Positions 34,427 through 42,950 are shown, numbered from the stretch's first letter. The stretch: DNA of 64,000 nucleotides from Halobaculum magnesiiphilum (GCF_019823105.1 NZ_CP081958.1:806001-870000); one strand, 5' to 3'. The notes: generated by a model from the sequence alone, not told the origin. Made by a program: numbers and translations.

Positions 34427-35683
34427 GTGACTGACGCCTCCGTATCGCGACTCCAGTTCTGGACGCTGTATCTCTCGCGGTTCGCCGGCGGCTTCGGGAG
34501 CATCGCGCTCATCATCGTCCTCCCGAAGATCGCGACCGACCTCGGCATCGACGGCGTCGCGTTCGGGCTGTTGTACACCGCGTTCACGCTCGCGCAGACC
34601 GCCGCAGTCGTTCCGATCGCGTGGGCCGGCGACCGCTACGACAAGCGGATCGTGCTCCTCGGCACCCTCGCGGTCGGGGTCGCTACGTACGGCGCGTTCA
34701 GCGTCGTCACCGACAACGCGGGGCTGCTCGCCGTCCGAGCGATGCAGGGCATCGTCTTCACCGGGATGGGCCTCATGACGCTGGGGCTCGTCGGGCAACT
34801 CGCCACGAGGGGAACCCGCGCGAGCAGGATCGGCCGCGCCAACGCCGCCTCGTTCGCGGCGTCGATCGTCGGCGGACTCTCGGCGGGCGGGCTCTACGAC
34901 TACTTCGACGGGTCGCGAGAACTGTTCCTCATCATCACCGGGTTGTACGTGATCACGTTCCTCGCGACTGCGCTGTTGCTCTCGGCCGACGAGACCCGCG
35001 TCGAGGGGTTCCCGTTCACCGATCTCGCGCTCAACCGCCGGATCCTCACGCTGACCTCCTTCCGGGCACAGTACTCCGTCGCGGTTACGCTCGTCCGCAA
35101 CTGGATACCCGTGTTCGCCGGCTACGCGGCCGCCAGCGGTGGATTGGCGATGCCCGCGTTCGCGGTCTCGGTGATCACGGTCTCCGAGAAGTTCACGAAC
35201 ATGCTGTTGCAGCCGTACACCGGCCGCCTCTCGGACGCCAGCGGCCGCGCGCTGTTCGTCTTCGCCGGCGGCGGCGCCTACGGACTCGTCGCGGTGGTAG
35301 TCCCGTTCACGCCGGCCCTCGGCGAGGCGCTCGGGCTCCCATCGACGCTGCCGTTCCTCGGCGCCGTCTCCGCCGCGTTCCTGCCGCTGTTGCTGTTGAA
35401 CGCGGGGCTCGGGATCGCCGACAGCTTCCGCGAGCCCGCGAGCATGGCGCTGTTCGCCGACGAGGGGAGCGACGGCGACGGTGTCGCCTCCAGCTTCGGG
35501 ATCCGGGAGCTCGTGTGGCGCCCCGGGTCGGTGATCGGCCCGGTTGCGGCCGGGTGGCTGATGGGAACCGTCGGCATGGAGTGGGTGTTCTTCGTCGGCG
35601 GCGGGTTCGCTGTGCTCGGAGCGCTCACCTTCCTCGGCGTCCTCAGACGGTATCACGGAGCGAGCGCCCTCACCGAGTGGTGA
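34427..35683 (+). CDS. MFS transporter
   Basis: A 418-residue major facilitator superfamily carrier with about twelve membrane spans. The loop 2-3 signature reads AWAGDRYDKRIVLLG, and ETRVEGFPFTDLALNRR marks the central cytoplasmic loop. I take the GTG at 34427 (TDASVSRLQF) because CATTTCA about 27 bases upstream resembles a weak TATA box and the frame before it lacks hydrophobic content. The transported compound is unknown. It is divergent from the thioesterase gene. Confidence 0.86.
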   Translation: MTDASVSRLQFWTLYLSRFAGGFGSIALIIVLPKIATDLGIDGVAFGLLYTAFTLAQTAAVVPIAWAGDRYDKRIVLLGTLAVGVATYGAFSVVTDNAGLLAVRAMQGIVFTGMGLMTLGLVGQLATRGTRASRIGRANAASFAASIVGGLSAGGLYDYFDGSRELFLIITGLYVITFLATALLLSADETRVEGFPFTDLALNRRILTLTSFRAQYSVAVTLVRNWIPVFAGYAAASGGLAMPAFAVSVITVSEKFTNMLLQPYTGRLSDASGRALFVFAGGGAYGLVAVVVPFTPALGEALGLPSTLPFLGAVSAAFLPLLLLNAGLGIADSFREPASMALFADEGSDGDGVASSFGIRELVWRPGSVIGPVAAGWLMGTVGMEWVFFVGGGFAVLGALTFLGVLRRYHGASALTEW

Positions 35684-35730
35684 GAGGGAACGCCCGCGAG
35701 ACCGGTCCCGACCGTCGCCGCCCGCGTCGG

Positions 35731-36237
35731 TCACGCGATCGGTTCGCCGGCTTCGTCGACCGGCGTCTTCACGACCAACACCGGCCGGTCGCTCGCGCGG
35801 ACGACGCGCTCGGTGACGCTGCCGACGAGCGTTCGATACTCGTCGGGGCGTCGCTGGCTGCCCGCCACGATCAGGTCGGCGTCGATCTCGTCGGCGACCT
35901 CCAGGATCGTCTCGTCGGGCGTGCCGTGCCGGAGGTGGGTTTCGACGGCGACGCCCGCGCCGGTGCCCCGGTCGCGAACGTCGGCGAGCGTCTCCTCGCC
36001 GAGGTCCTCGAAGCCGTACTCGGGCCCTTCGTGCCCGTCGACGTACTCGTCGCCGGGGTAGGTGGTGATGGCGGCCTCGTCGACGACGAACAGCGCGTGC
36101 AGCGTCGCCTCCCGGTCGACCGCGATGTCGAGGTCGTCCAGCAGCCGGGCGCGGTCGGCCGCCAGATCCAGCGCGTGGTCGGTCGCGTTGATCGACGCGA
36201 CCCCGCCGTTCGTCGCCAGCAGGATGTCCTCGTACAT
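35731..36237 (-). CDS. Universal stress protein (UspA family)
   Basis: A 168-residue UspA fold protein. The N-terminal strand MYEDILLATNGG and the C-terminal nucleotide-binding pattern ADLIVAGSQRRPDEYRTLVGSVTERVVR, close to G-2x-G-9x-G(S/T), are present, so it may bind ATP. A TATA-like tract (CTTTTTTC on the minus strand, about 36266-36273) lies roughly 31 bases upstream. It is convergent with the MFS gene. A second UspA gene lies at 61925. Confidence 0.9.
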   Translation of the reverse strand: MYEDILLATNGGVASINATDHALDLAADRARLLDDLDIAVDREATLHALFVVDEAAITTYPGDEYVDGHEGPEYGFEDLGEETLADVRDRGTGAGVAVETHLRHGTPDETILEVADEIDADLIVAGSQRRPDEYRTLVGSVTERVVRASDRPVLVVKTPVDEAGEPIA

Positions 36238-36349
36238 GACGGGCTCGTGTTGGTACGCCGAGGAGAAAAAAGCGGACGACCGTTCCCCGTCGCCGGGGGC
36301 GACCGAACGCGGGAGTGATCGAACGCCGGCGTCGACGCGGACGTCGACC

Positions 36350-36577
36350 CTACGCGAACAGTTCGGTCAGTTCCAACAGGACGCCGGGGATCACCGCCAG
36401 GAGCACCCCGACCGCGATCAGGATCGCGGGCAGCCACAGCAACCCGGACTGCGTGAACAGCCACAGCCCGACACCCGCGAGCGCCAGCAGGATACCTATC
36501 ACTCTGAACAGCCAGACGACTGCCCCCTCCAGTTCCGAGTCCGCTACGACCTCCGCGGCCTCGAGTACCTCGTCCAT
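36350..36577 (-). CDS. Small membrane protein, two spans, conserved hypothetical
   Basis: A 75-residue protein: an acidic N-terminus, then two hydrophobic helices (VVWLFRVIGILLALAGVGLWLF and LLWLPAILIAVGVLLAVIPGVLL) and a short acidic end. It has haloarchaeal composition and a clear ATG at 36577. The function is unknown. No neighbour on the same strand is close enough to suggest an operon. Confidence 0.65.
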   Translation of the reverse strand: MDEVLEAAEVVADSELEGAVVWLFRVIGILLALAGVGLWLFTQSGLLWLPAILIAVGVLLAVIPGVLLELTELFA

Positions 36578-36705
36578 GCGGCCGGCTGTTGGCGCCGCCG
36601 GCCACTTGGATTTGGTGGCCTCCCGACGACAGAATCCGCGGTTCGTCGGTCCAGCCGCGACGGTGACGGACAGCCGTAACGGTGACCGACGCCCGTGATG
36701 TGGTC

Positions 36706-37908
36706 TTACAGCCGTGACGCCGTCGCCTCGACGCCCGCGCCGACAGCCACATCGGCGCCGTGTTCGGCGAGCGTCTGCCCGAGCGACGATACGAGCAGCG
36801 ATACGTTCGCGGGGCGCGCGGAGTGGCCCATACAGCCGATCCGGAAGATCTCCCCCTCGAGATCGCCGAGCCCGGAGGCGATCTCAAGGTCGTACCCCTC
36901 CAGCAGGTCCGCGATGACAGCGCCGTCGTCCACGCCGTCGGGCACCCGAACCGCGTTGAGGCTCGGCAGCCAGTACTCGTCGGCGGCGTTCATCTCCAGC
37001 CCCATCGCCTCGACGCCGGCCTTCAGCGCGCCCGCGGTCTTCCGGTGGCGCGCCCAGCGCGACTCGATCCCCTCCTCGGCGACGAGGCGCAGCGCCTCCC
37101 GCAGCGCGTAGACGTTCGTGATCGGCGCCGTGTGGTGATACGCGCGCTCCTCGCCCCAGTACCCCTCGAGCAGCGAGAGGTCGAGGTACCACGACCGGGC
37201 GGGCTCCTCGCGCCCGAGGACCTTGTCCATCGCGCGGTCGTTCAGGGTGAGCGGCGAGGCACCCGGCGGGCACGAGAGGCACTTCTGTGGCCCGGAGTAG
37301 GCGGCGTCGACATCCCACTCGTCGACCTCCAGGGGAACGCCTCCCAGCGACGTGACGCAGTCGGCGATCACGTACGCGTCGTGGGCGTGGGCGATGCTCG
37401 TCAGCTCGGGCACGTCGGGCTGGCGGACGCCCGTCGACGTTTCGGCGTGGACGAAGCCGAACACGTCCGGCTGATGCTCGTCGAAGGCCGCCTGCACGTC
37501 GACGGGGTCCAGCGGCTCGCCCCACGGCGCGTCGACCTCGACCACGTCGCCGCCGGCGCGGCGCGCCATCTCGGCCATCCGGCCGCCGAAGTAGCCGTTC
37601 GTCGGGACGAGCATCGTCTCGCCCGGCTCGACGAGGTTGCCGATGGCGGCCTCCATCGACGCCGACCCCGTGCCCGAGACGGGGATCGTCCACTGGTTGT
37701 CGGTGCGGAAGGCGTACCGGAGCAGCTCCTGCGTCTCGTCCATGATCTCGATGAACGACGGGTCGAGGTGCCCGACGAGCGGCGTGCTCATCGCGCGAAG
37801 GACCCGCGGGTGTACGTCGCTCGGGCCGGGGCCCATGAGGGTTCGGTCCGGCGGTGTCAGCTCGCCGACCTCGGGGGCCTCGGTCTCGTCGAGTTCGGGC
37901 TGGTGCAT
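36706..37908 (-). CDS. Alanine--glyoxylate / serine--pyruvate type aminotransferase
   Basis: A 400-residue class V PLP aminotransferase. The N-terminal MGPGPSDVHPRVLRAM and VGHLDPSFIEIMDET are typical of the family, VIADCVTSLGGVPLEVDEW contains the cofactor aspartate, and the PLP lysine lies in YSGPQKCLSCPPG. It would interconvert glyoxylate, alanine, serine or hydroxypyruvate. ATG 37908 is preferred over the upstream TTG at 37935 because an AT-richer box (AACCTTTGG) sits about 28 bases before it. It is divergent from nop5. Confidence 0.9.
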   Translation of the reverse strand: MHQPELDETEAPEVGELTPPDRTLMGPGPSDVHPRVLRAMSTPLVGHLDPSFIEIMDETQELLRYAFRTDNQWTIPVSGTGSASMEAAIGNLVEPGETMLVPTNGYFGGRMAEMARRAGGDVVEVDAPWGEPLDPVDVQAAFDEHQPDVFGFVHAETSTGVRQPDVPELTSIAHAHDAYVIADCVTSLGGVPLEVDEWDVDAAYSGPQKCLSCPPGASPLTLNDRAMDKVLGREEPARSWYLDLSLLEGYWGEERAYHHTAPITNVYALREALRLVAEEGIESRWARHRKTAGALKAGVEAMGLEMNAADEYWLPSLNAVRVPDGVDDGAVIADLLEGYDLEIASGLGDLEGEIFRIGCMGHSARPANVSLLVSSLGQTLAEHGADVAVGAGVEATASRL

Positions 37909-38048
37909 GTCCGCGTGGTTCTCCGGAGCGGCCAAAGGTTACTCGGTTCGTATCTCCCGAAACCGGGGAAATCGGTTCCGCGACCCGTCGGCCGAGGAGG
38001 TCGGCCGCGGAGACAACGCTCATGAACCGCCGCCGGAAACGGACGTGC

Positions 38049-38921
38049 ATGACTACCGACGACGCCGCGGGCGTCGACGCCGCCTCCAGGACGTGGTTCG
38101 CCGCCGGCGACGACGAGTCGCCGCCCGACCGCGTCCGCGACGGCGACGCCGACGCGCCGGCCGACTGGCCGGCGCTCGCCGTCGAGACCGGCTTCGCCGC
38201 CGACGAGGACGACTACTACGCGAAGCTTCGCGAGGCGACCGTCGAGGCGGCCCGCGCCGAGGTCGACGAGCGCGAGCGGGCCGACGACCGCCAGCTGCTC
38301 CACGCGGTGCGCGCGATGGACGACGCCGACCGCGTCGCGAACGAGCTCGCCGAACGCGTCTCCGAGTGGGCGGGCACGCTGTTCCCGGACGCCGGAACCG
38401 GCGTCGACGGCTGCCGGGAGATCGCCGAGCGCGACCCGGACGGTCCGGCCGAGGAGCGCGTCGTCTCGCTGGCGACCCGCGTGGCCGACCTCGACCGCGA
38501 GGCCGACGAGTTGGAGGCGTTCATCGAGTCGCGGGCGCCGGTGGCCGCCCCGAACCTCGCCGCGCTCGCGGGGCCGGTACTTGCCGCCCGGCTCATTTCG
38601 CTGGCCGGCGGACTGGAGACGCTCGCGAAGAAGCCGTCCGGGACGTTGCAGGTGCTCGGCGCCGAGGACGCGCTGTTCGCGCACCTTCGCGGCCACGGCT
38701 CCTCGCCGAAACACGGCGTCATCTACACCCACGAGTACGTCCGCGGAACCCGCCCCGAGGACCGCGGCTCCGCGTCGCGGGCGCTCGCGGGGAAGCTGAC
38801 GATCGCCGCCCGGATCGACCACTACTCGGGTGACTACCGCCCGGAGCTGGAGGCGGAGCTGGACGAGCGGATGCGGACGATCCGCGCCCGCGCCGCCGAC
38901 GACGGCGGTGATTCGGAATGA
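38049..38921 (+). CDS. nop5: Nop5/Nop56-type box C/D sRNP core protein
   Basis: A 290-residue protein with a coiled-coil middle (residues about 60-160, rich in Glu/Arg) and a C-terminal Nop domain: NLAALAGPVLAARLISLAGGLE, KKPSGTLQVLGAEDALFAHL, PKHGVIYTHEYVRGT and the ALAGKLTIAARIDHYSG end. It bridges L7Ae-bound guide RNA to fibrillarin for rRNA and tRNA 2'-O-methylation. It lacks the lysine-rich eukaryotic tail, as archaeal versions do. The stop overlaps the start of flpA by four bases (ATGA). Confidence 0.93.
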   Translation: MTTDDAAGVDAASRTWFAAGDDESPPDRVRDGDADAPADWPALAVETGFAADEDDYYAKLREATVEAARAEVDERERADDRQLLHAVRAMDDADRVANELAERVSEWAGTLFPDAGTGVDGCREIAERDPDGPAEERVVSLATRVADLDREADELEAFIESRAPVAAPNLAALAGPVLAARLISLAGGLETLAKKPSGTLQVLGAEDALFAHLRGHGSSPKHGVIYTHEYVRGTRPEDRGSASRALAGKLTIAARIDHYSGDYRPELEAELDERMRTIRARAADDGGDSE

Positions 38922-39562
38922 CCGACCCCGACGCGTCGCTTCCGGCGGGTGTGGACCGCCGCGAGTTCGACGGCCGAGACCGGCTTGCGACGCGCGGGGA
39001 GCCGGTGTACGGCGAACCCACAGACGGCGAGTGGCGTGCGTGGGACGCCGGGCGCTCGAAGCTCGGCGGGATGCTCGAACTCGGAATGGACACCGGGCTC
39101 TCGGGCGGCGAAACGGTGCTGTATCTCGGCGCCGCCAACGGCACCACCGTCAGCCACGTCGCCGACTTCGCCGGGCCGACGTACGCGGTCGAGTTCTCGC
39201 CGCGTCCCGTGCGGGACCTGCTCGACGCCTGCGAGCCGCGGGCCAACCTCTTCCCGCTACTCAAGGACGCCCGCCGCCCCGAGACGTACGCCCACGTCGT
39301 CGAGGCGGACTGCGACGTGCTCGTGCAGGACGTTGCGACCCGCGGCCAGGCCGACGTGGCCGTTCACAATCGGCGGTTCCTCGCCGATGACGGCCGACTC
39401 CTGTTGGCCGTCAAGGCGCGCTCGGAGGACGTGGCCGCCGCTCCCGACGCCGTGTTCGAGGAGGTGCTCGCGGACCTTGAGTCAGCCTACGAGGTGCTGG
39501 AGACACGACGACTCGACCGGTTCCACGAGGACCACCTCGGCGTCGTCGCGACGCCTCGGTAG
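38918..39562 (+). CDS. flpA: Fibrillarin-like rRNA/tRNA 2'-O-methyltransferase
   Basis: A 214-residue SAM-dependent methyltransferase, the catalytic subunit of box C/D sRNPs. The SAM-binding loop is [18 protein letters not shown], and the catalytic KDAR/K...D arrangement appears as [27 protein letters not shown] and [11 protein letters not shown]. It is translated from an overlap with nop5, matching the physical partnership of the two proteins. Confidence 0.94.
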   Translation: MTDPDASLPAGVDRREFDGRDRLATRGEPVYGEPTDGEWRAWDAGRSKLGGMLELGMDTGLSGGETVLYLGAANGTTVSHVADFAGPTYAVEFSPRPVRDLLDACEPRANLFPLLKDARRPETYAHVVEADCDVLVQDVATRGQADVAVHNRRFLADDGRLLLAVKARSEDVAAAPDAVFEEVLADLESAYEVLETRRLDRFHEDHLGVVATPR

Positions 39563-39623
39563 CGGGAACGCACTCGCTGGCGCTGATTGCTCGGCCGCGC
39601 GTCGGCGCGGCTACGCGGACTGT

Positions 39624-39703
39624 GCGTCCGGCCCCGCCGGGCGGCCGGACGCCGGAGCGTCCGGTGAGCGGTGGTCGCGTCATCGGACTTGAACCTTCGT
39701 CGG
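39624..39703 (+). promoter_or_regulatory. Composite hairpin-plus-box element upstream of gshA
   Basis: A perfect 10-base stem (39624-39633 with 39643-39652, nine-base loop) is followed 16 bases later by a box (39669-39703) whose first 18 bases recur exactly in the minus-strand element at 45391-45487. Order and spacing agree in both places and each sits 60-85 bases before a start codon. Its function is unknown; see findings. Confidence 0.55.
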
Positions 39704-39732
39704 AGCGCCACGTTCGGGGGCCGGTTTCCCGA

Positions 39733-39740
39733 GATATATA
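39733..39740 (+). promoter_or_regulatory. TATA box of gshA
   Basis: GATATATA is the strongest TATA match in the window, centred about 29 bases before ATG 39766. Confidence 0.75.
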
Positions 39741-39765
39741 CCACCGCACGCCGAAGCCGTCGCCG

Positions 39766-40878
39766 ATGGACACGGGTTCGGCGGCGGCGTTCGAGCGGAT
39801 GGGCACGCTTGGAGTCGAGGAGGAGTTCTTCGTCGTCGACGGCGACGGGCGTCCGACCTCGGGCAGCGACCGGCTCGTCTACGGGGACCGCGAACCGCCC
39901 GAGCCGCTCGGGGGACGGATCGACCACGAGCTGTTCAAGTTCGTCGTCGAGACCCAGACGCCGCTCATCGAGGACCCCGGATCCGTTCGCGATCACGTCG
40001 TCGCCGTCAGGGAGGCGCTCGTCGAGCACGCGGAGTCGTACGACCTGCAGATCGCCGGCGCCGGACTCCACCCGGCCGCCGTCTGGCGCGAACTCGACCA
40101 CGCCGAGAAGCCCCGCTATCGGTCGCAGTTGGACCGGATCCAGTACCCCCAACACCGAAACACGACCGCGGGCCTGCACGTCCACGTCGGCGTCGACGAC
40201 GCGGACAAGGCGACGTGGATCGCCAACGAGATCCGGTGGTTCCTCCCGCCGCTGTTGGCGTTGTCGGCGAACTCGCCGTTCTGGAACGGCTACGACACCG
40301 GGCTCGAGTCCGCGCGGGCGACGGTGTTCGAGAACCTCCCGAACACCGGGATCCCGGGCCGGTTCGAGAACTTCGCCGCCTTCGACGAGTTCGAACGGCG
40401 GATGGTGGAGCACGGCTCCATCGAGGACCGCGGCGAGCTCTGGTTCGAGGTGCGCCCGCACACGGGCCACGGCACCGTCGAGGTGCGCACCCCCGACGGG
40501 CAGTCGAACCCGGACGTCGTCTGCGCGTTCGTAGAGTACGTCCACGCGCTCGTGGTCGACCTGGCGGAACGGTACGAGGACGAGGTCGAGCCCGAATCCT
40601 CGGCAGGGTCGGATGGGGGGCTTCGACGCGAACTCCTCGACGAGAACAAGTGGCGCGCGATCCGGCACGGCCGCGACGCGTCGTTCGTCGACCGCGACGG
40701 CGACTCGCAGGTCGACCTGGCGGGCGTCGTCGACCGCGAGAGCGACCGGCTCGGCGTCGAGGGGCTTCGATACCTCCTCGACCGGGAGTCCGGGGCGTCG
40801 AGACAGCGGCGCATCCGCGAGCGCGAGGGGCTCGACGGACTGTGTCGCGACCTGCTGATCGACGAGCACGACGCGTAG
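39766..40878 (+). CDS. gshA: Glutamate--cysteine ligase, GCS2 family
   Basis: A 370-residue enzyme that joins glutamate and cysteine; haloarchaea use gamma-glutamylcysteine as their main small thiol. GCS2 hallmarks are [11 protein letters not shown] near the N-terminus, the histidine-containing [40 protein letters not shown] and [10 protein letters not shown]. The start ATG 39766 is fixed by the TATA box. No glutathione synthase follows, as expected for haloarchaea. An HTH regulator gene lies 80 bases downstream and may be related in control. Confidence 0.93.
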   Translation: MDTGSAAAFERMGTLGVEEEFFVVDGDGRPTSGSDRLVYGDREPPEPLGGRIDHELFKFVVETQTPLIEDPGSVRDHVVAVREALVEHAESYDLQIAGAGLHPAAVWRELDHAEKPRYRSQLDRIQYPQHRNTTAGLHVHVGVDDADKATWIANEIRWFLPPLLALSANSPFWNGYDTGLESARATVFENLPNTGIPGRFENFAAFDEFERRMVEHGSIEDRGELWFEVRPHTGHGTVEVRTPDGQSNPDVVCAFVEYVHALVVDLAERYEDEVEPESSAGSDGGLRRELLDENKWRAIRHGRDASFVDRDGDSQVDLAGVVDRESDRLGVEGLRYLLDRESGASRQRRIREREGLDGLCRDLLIDEHDA

Positions 40879-40958
40879 GCGTGGCGAACGCGGGTGCGTT
40901 CGCTCCCGACCGGTTCGCCCGCCGACGGGGTTTTCCCTGCGGAGTTCTGACCGCCGAA

Positions 40959-41495
40959 ATGGGACACATGGCAACCGACGAGGCCCCCGATGACGGCGAC
41001 GAGGCGGACGGCGCCGACGACGAGGACGCCCCGCGAACGGAGCTTCGCGAGGCCGCACAGCGCCTCGAATCGGGCGCGGCGGACGTCGCCGACGGCTTCG
41101 ACGAGCGCATCGTCGACCTGTTGGCGTGGCTGCTGGACACCGAGACGCGGGCCCGGATCTACGTGTTCCTCCGCGAGCAACCCGGGTCCACGAGCGAGGA
41201 GGTCGCCGACGGCACCGGGCTGTACCCCAGCACCGTTCGCGAGGCGCTCGCGGAGTTGCACGACGAGGAGACGGTCACCCGGACGAAGCGGGAGTCCGCC
41301 GGCGCGGGAAACAACCCCTACGAGTACGAGGCGATCGATCCCGCCGCGCTCGTCGAGGGCGCGGTCGGGCAGGTGCAGGACCAGCTGAACGCCGTGTTCA
41401 CGCTCGACTCGCGACTCTCGGGCGACGCGGAGTCGGCGGACGCGACCGACGAACCGGTCCGGATCTCGGTCGAGACAGAACGGGACGACGGGTAA
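40959..41495 (+). CDS. Helix-turn-helix transcriptional regulator
   Basis: A 178-residue acidic protein with a winged-helix region from about residue 60: TRARIYVFLREQPGSTSEEVADGTGLYPSTVREALAELHDEE, followed by a wing with Lys/Arg (VTRTKRES). This resembles TrmB/ArsR-like haloarchaeal regulators. No ligand domain is recognised in the C-terminal third. The start may be ATG 40959 or the in-frame ATG 40968; TTTT at 40931-40934 is about 26 bases upstream of the first. Confidence 0.82.
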   Translation: MGHMATDEAPDDGDEADGADDEDAPRTELREAAQRLESGAADVADGFDERIVDLLAWLLDTETRARIYVFLREQPGSTSEEVADGTGLYPSTVREALAELHDEETVTRTKRESAGAGNNPYEYEAIDPAALVEGAVGQVQDQLNAVFTLDSRLSGDAESADATDEPVRISVETERDDG

Positions 41496-41500
41496 CGTCG

Positions 41501-41507
41501 CTTTTAG
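41501..41507 (+). promoter_or_regulatory. TATA-like box of coaD
   Basis: CTTTTAG is centred about 28 bases before ATG 41532, just after the preceding stop codon. Confidence 0.55.
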
Positions 41508-41531
41508 GTGTCGGGGCATCCACGGCCGGGT

Positions 41532-42032
41532 ATGAACGTCGCGCTGGGCGGGACATTCGACCCGGTCCACGACGGCCACCGCGCGCTATTCGAGCGCGCG
41601 TTCGAGCTCGGGGACCTCACCGTCGGCCTCACCTCCGACGAGCTGGCCCCGAAGACACGTCACACGGACCGCTACGTCCGCCCGTTCGCCGAGCGAAAGC
41701 GCGACCTCGACGACGAACTCGCGCCGCTCGCGGCCGAACACGACCGCGAGTACGAGATCCGCGAGCTCACGAAGCCGACCGGGATCGCCGTCGAGCCGGG
41801 CTTCGACGCGCTGATCGTCTCCCCGGAGACGCAGTCGGGGGCCGAGCGCGTCAACGAGATCCGCGAGCAGAAGGGGCTGCCGAGCCTCCGGATCGAGATC
41901 GTCGATCACGTGCCCGCCGAGGACGGCGACCGGATCTCCTCGACCCGGATCGTCCGCGGCGAGATCGACCGCCACGGGAACCTCACGCCCGAGCGCGAGG
42001 GTCGCGGGACCGAACCGCCGGACGCGGAGTGA
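41532..42032 (+). CDS. coaD: Archaeal pantetheine-phosphate adenylyltransferase
   Basis: A 166-residue nucleotidyltransferase that makes dephospho-CoA from 4'-phosphopantetheine and ATP. The N-terminal GGTFDPVHDGH gives the HxGH motif (H13, H16) and the C-terminal ISSTRI is the second active-site motif. The family stretch PFAERKRDLDDEL is present. The length fits the archaeal PPAT family. A small membrane protein gene follows seven bases later and is probably on the same message. Confidence 0.92.
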   Translation: MNVALGGTFDPVHDGHRALFERAFELGDLTVGLTSDELAPKTRHTDRYVRPFAERKRDLDDELAPLAAEHDREYEIRELTKPTGIAVEPGFDALIVSPETQSGAERVNEIREQKGLPSLRIEIVDHVPAEDGDRISSTRIVRGEIDRHGNLTPEREGRGTEPPDAE

Positions 42033-42039
42033 CGGGGCG

Positions 42040-42267
42040 ATGCCCGATGTCGACGCCGCGGTCGACTGGCTGACCCGGCGCTCGCGGGCGACGCAGCTGA
42101 TCCTCGTCGGCCTCGTCGCGCTGCTGCTCGGCTATCAGGCGATCCGGTTCGGCGGGCGGGACCCGGGAAGCGAACTCGCATACGTGGGCGGCGCGCTGTT
42201 TCTCCTCGGGCAACTGGTCGGCTTCACGGGGCTAGCGTTGCTCGCGTATCGACTGCTCACGGAGTAG
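42040..42267 (+). CDS. Small membrane protein downstream of coaD
   Basis: A 75-residue protein with two hydrophobic helices (LILVGLVALLLGYQAI and YVGGALFLLGQLVGFTGLALLAY) and an N-terminus with several basic residues. It begins seven bases after the coaD stop and so is likely co-transcribed. No family is recognised and no link to CoA is evident. Confidence 0.68.
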   Translation: MPDVDAAVDWLTRRSRATQLILVGLVALLLGYQAIRFGGRDPGSELAYVGGALFLLGQLVGFTGLALLAYRLLTE

Positions 42268-42310
42268 CCGGACACGCATCGCCACCCGCGCGAAGGAGAG
42301 CCCTACGTTC

Positions 42311-42646
42311 CTACCACGACGGCGGGCGGAAGCCGGCGTCCTCCAGCACGCCCTTCCAGTGCTGCTGAACCGAGAGACGGGTCACGTCCATCGCGTCGGC
42401 GACGGCGGTCTGCGGGCGCTCGTCGCCGGCGATGAGCGCGCCGGCGTACAGTGCGGCCGCGGCCATCGCGGGCTTCGACCGGTCCTCCTCGGGGACGGCC
42501 GAGAGGAACATGTCGGTCGCGTTCGAACGGGCCTCCGCGGACAGCTCCAGCGACTCGGCGGCCCGGTGGAGCCGCGAGAGCCACTCCTCGTGTTCCACCT
42601 CGTCGCTGGCGCGGTACACGCTGACGGGTTCGGGGTGGGCGGACAT
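42311..42646 (-). CDS. Single cyclin-repeat protein related to transcription factor TFB
   Basis: A 111-residue protein that matches one cyclin-fold repeat of TFB/TFIIB: LSRLHRAAESLELSAEARSNATDMF for the first helices and MAAAALYAGALIAGDERPQTAVADAMDVTRLSVQQHWKGVLE for the last three. It lacks the N-terminal zinc ribbon and the second repeat, so it cannot act as a full TFB. The promoter is shared with the divergent tRNA-Leu gene (TATA at 42670-42678, 28 bases before ATG 42646). A regulatory or accessory role in initiation is inference. Confidence 0.82.
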   Translation of the reverse strand: MSAHPEPVSVYRASDEVEHEEWLSRLHRAAESLELSAEARSNATDMFLSAVPEEDRSKPAMAAAALYAGALIAGDERPQTAVADAMDVTRLSVQQHWKGVLEDAGFRPPSW

Positions 42647-42669
42647 AAATCGTCGCCCGGGTCCGACAG

Positions 42670-42678
42670 CTACTTACG
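42670..42678. promoter_or_regulatory. Shared TATA region between the TFB-like gene and tRNA-Leu
   Basis: CTACTTACG is centred 28 bases from the minus-strand ATG at 42646 and 29 bases from the tRNA 5' end at 42703. Both distances are standard, so one site may serve both directions. Confidence 0.55.
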
Positions 42679-42702
42679 GCGATTCGGGATACTGTGTGGC
42701 GA

Positions 42703-42787
42703 GCGCGGGTAGCCAAGCCAGGCCAACGGCGCAGCGCTTAGGACGCTGTCCTGTAGAGGTCCGCCGGTTCGAATCCGGTCCCGCGCA
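42703..42787 (+). tRNA. tRNA-Leu (anticodon TAG)
   Basis: An 85-base type II tRNA. The acceptor stem GCGCGGG pairs with CCCGCGC, the D arm is GCC...GGC, and anticodon stem CAGCG/CGCTG encloses CTTAGGA with anticodon TAG. A long variable arm (around TCCTGTAGAGGT) follows and the T arm is CCGG-TTCGAAT-CCGG. The discriminator is A; CCA is not encoded. There is no intron. A series of imperfect hairpins follows at 42791-42880. Confidence 0.95.
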
Positions 42788-42790
42788 GTG

Positions 42791-42815
42791 CGAGGTCGAA
42801 CGAAGTGAGACCTCG
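42791..42815 (+). terminator. Hairpin downstream of tRNA-Leu
   Basis: A perfect seven-base stem (CGAGGTC with GACCTCG, 11-base loop) starts three bases after the tRNA 3' end, followed by weaker repeats of the same loop motif. It may help processing or termination; no T tract follows, so the role is uncertain. Confidence 0.35.
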
Positions 42816-42943
42816 ACGGGCGAACGGGGAACGTAGTGACCCGTGAGCTGTGAGGAGCGAAGCGACGAACGAGCAGGCACGGATACGAACCCTGGGAGTC
42901 GTCGACCTCCGAACGCAAGACGGCCGCATGACGCTGCCGAAAC

Positions 42944-42950
42944 CGATATG
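42944..42950 (+). promoter_or_regulatory. TATA-like box of dacZ
   Basis: CGATATG is centred about 28 bases before ATG 42975 and contains the upstream in-frame ATG 42948, which argues that translation starts at 42975. Confidence 0.55.

Noticed and set aside
39669-39703. tRNA-like T-arm in the composite element (minus strand GAAGGTTCAAGTCC)
   Set aside because: The T stem does not pair on the 3' side, no acceptor or anticodon arm can be drawn, and the copy at 45391 has a broken loop.
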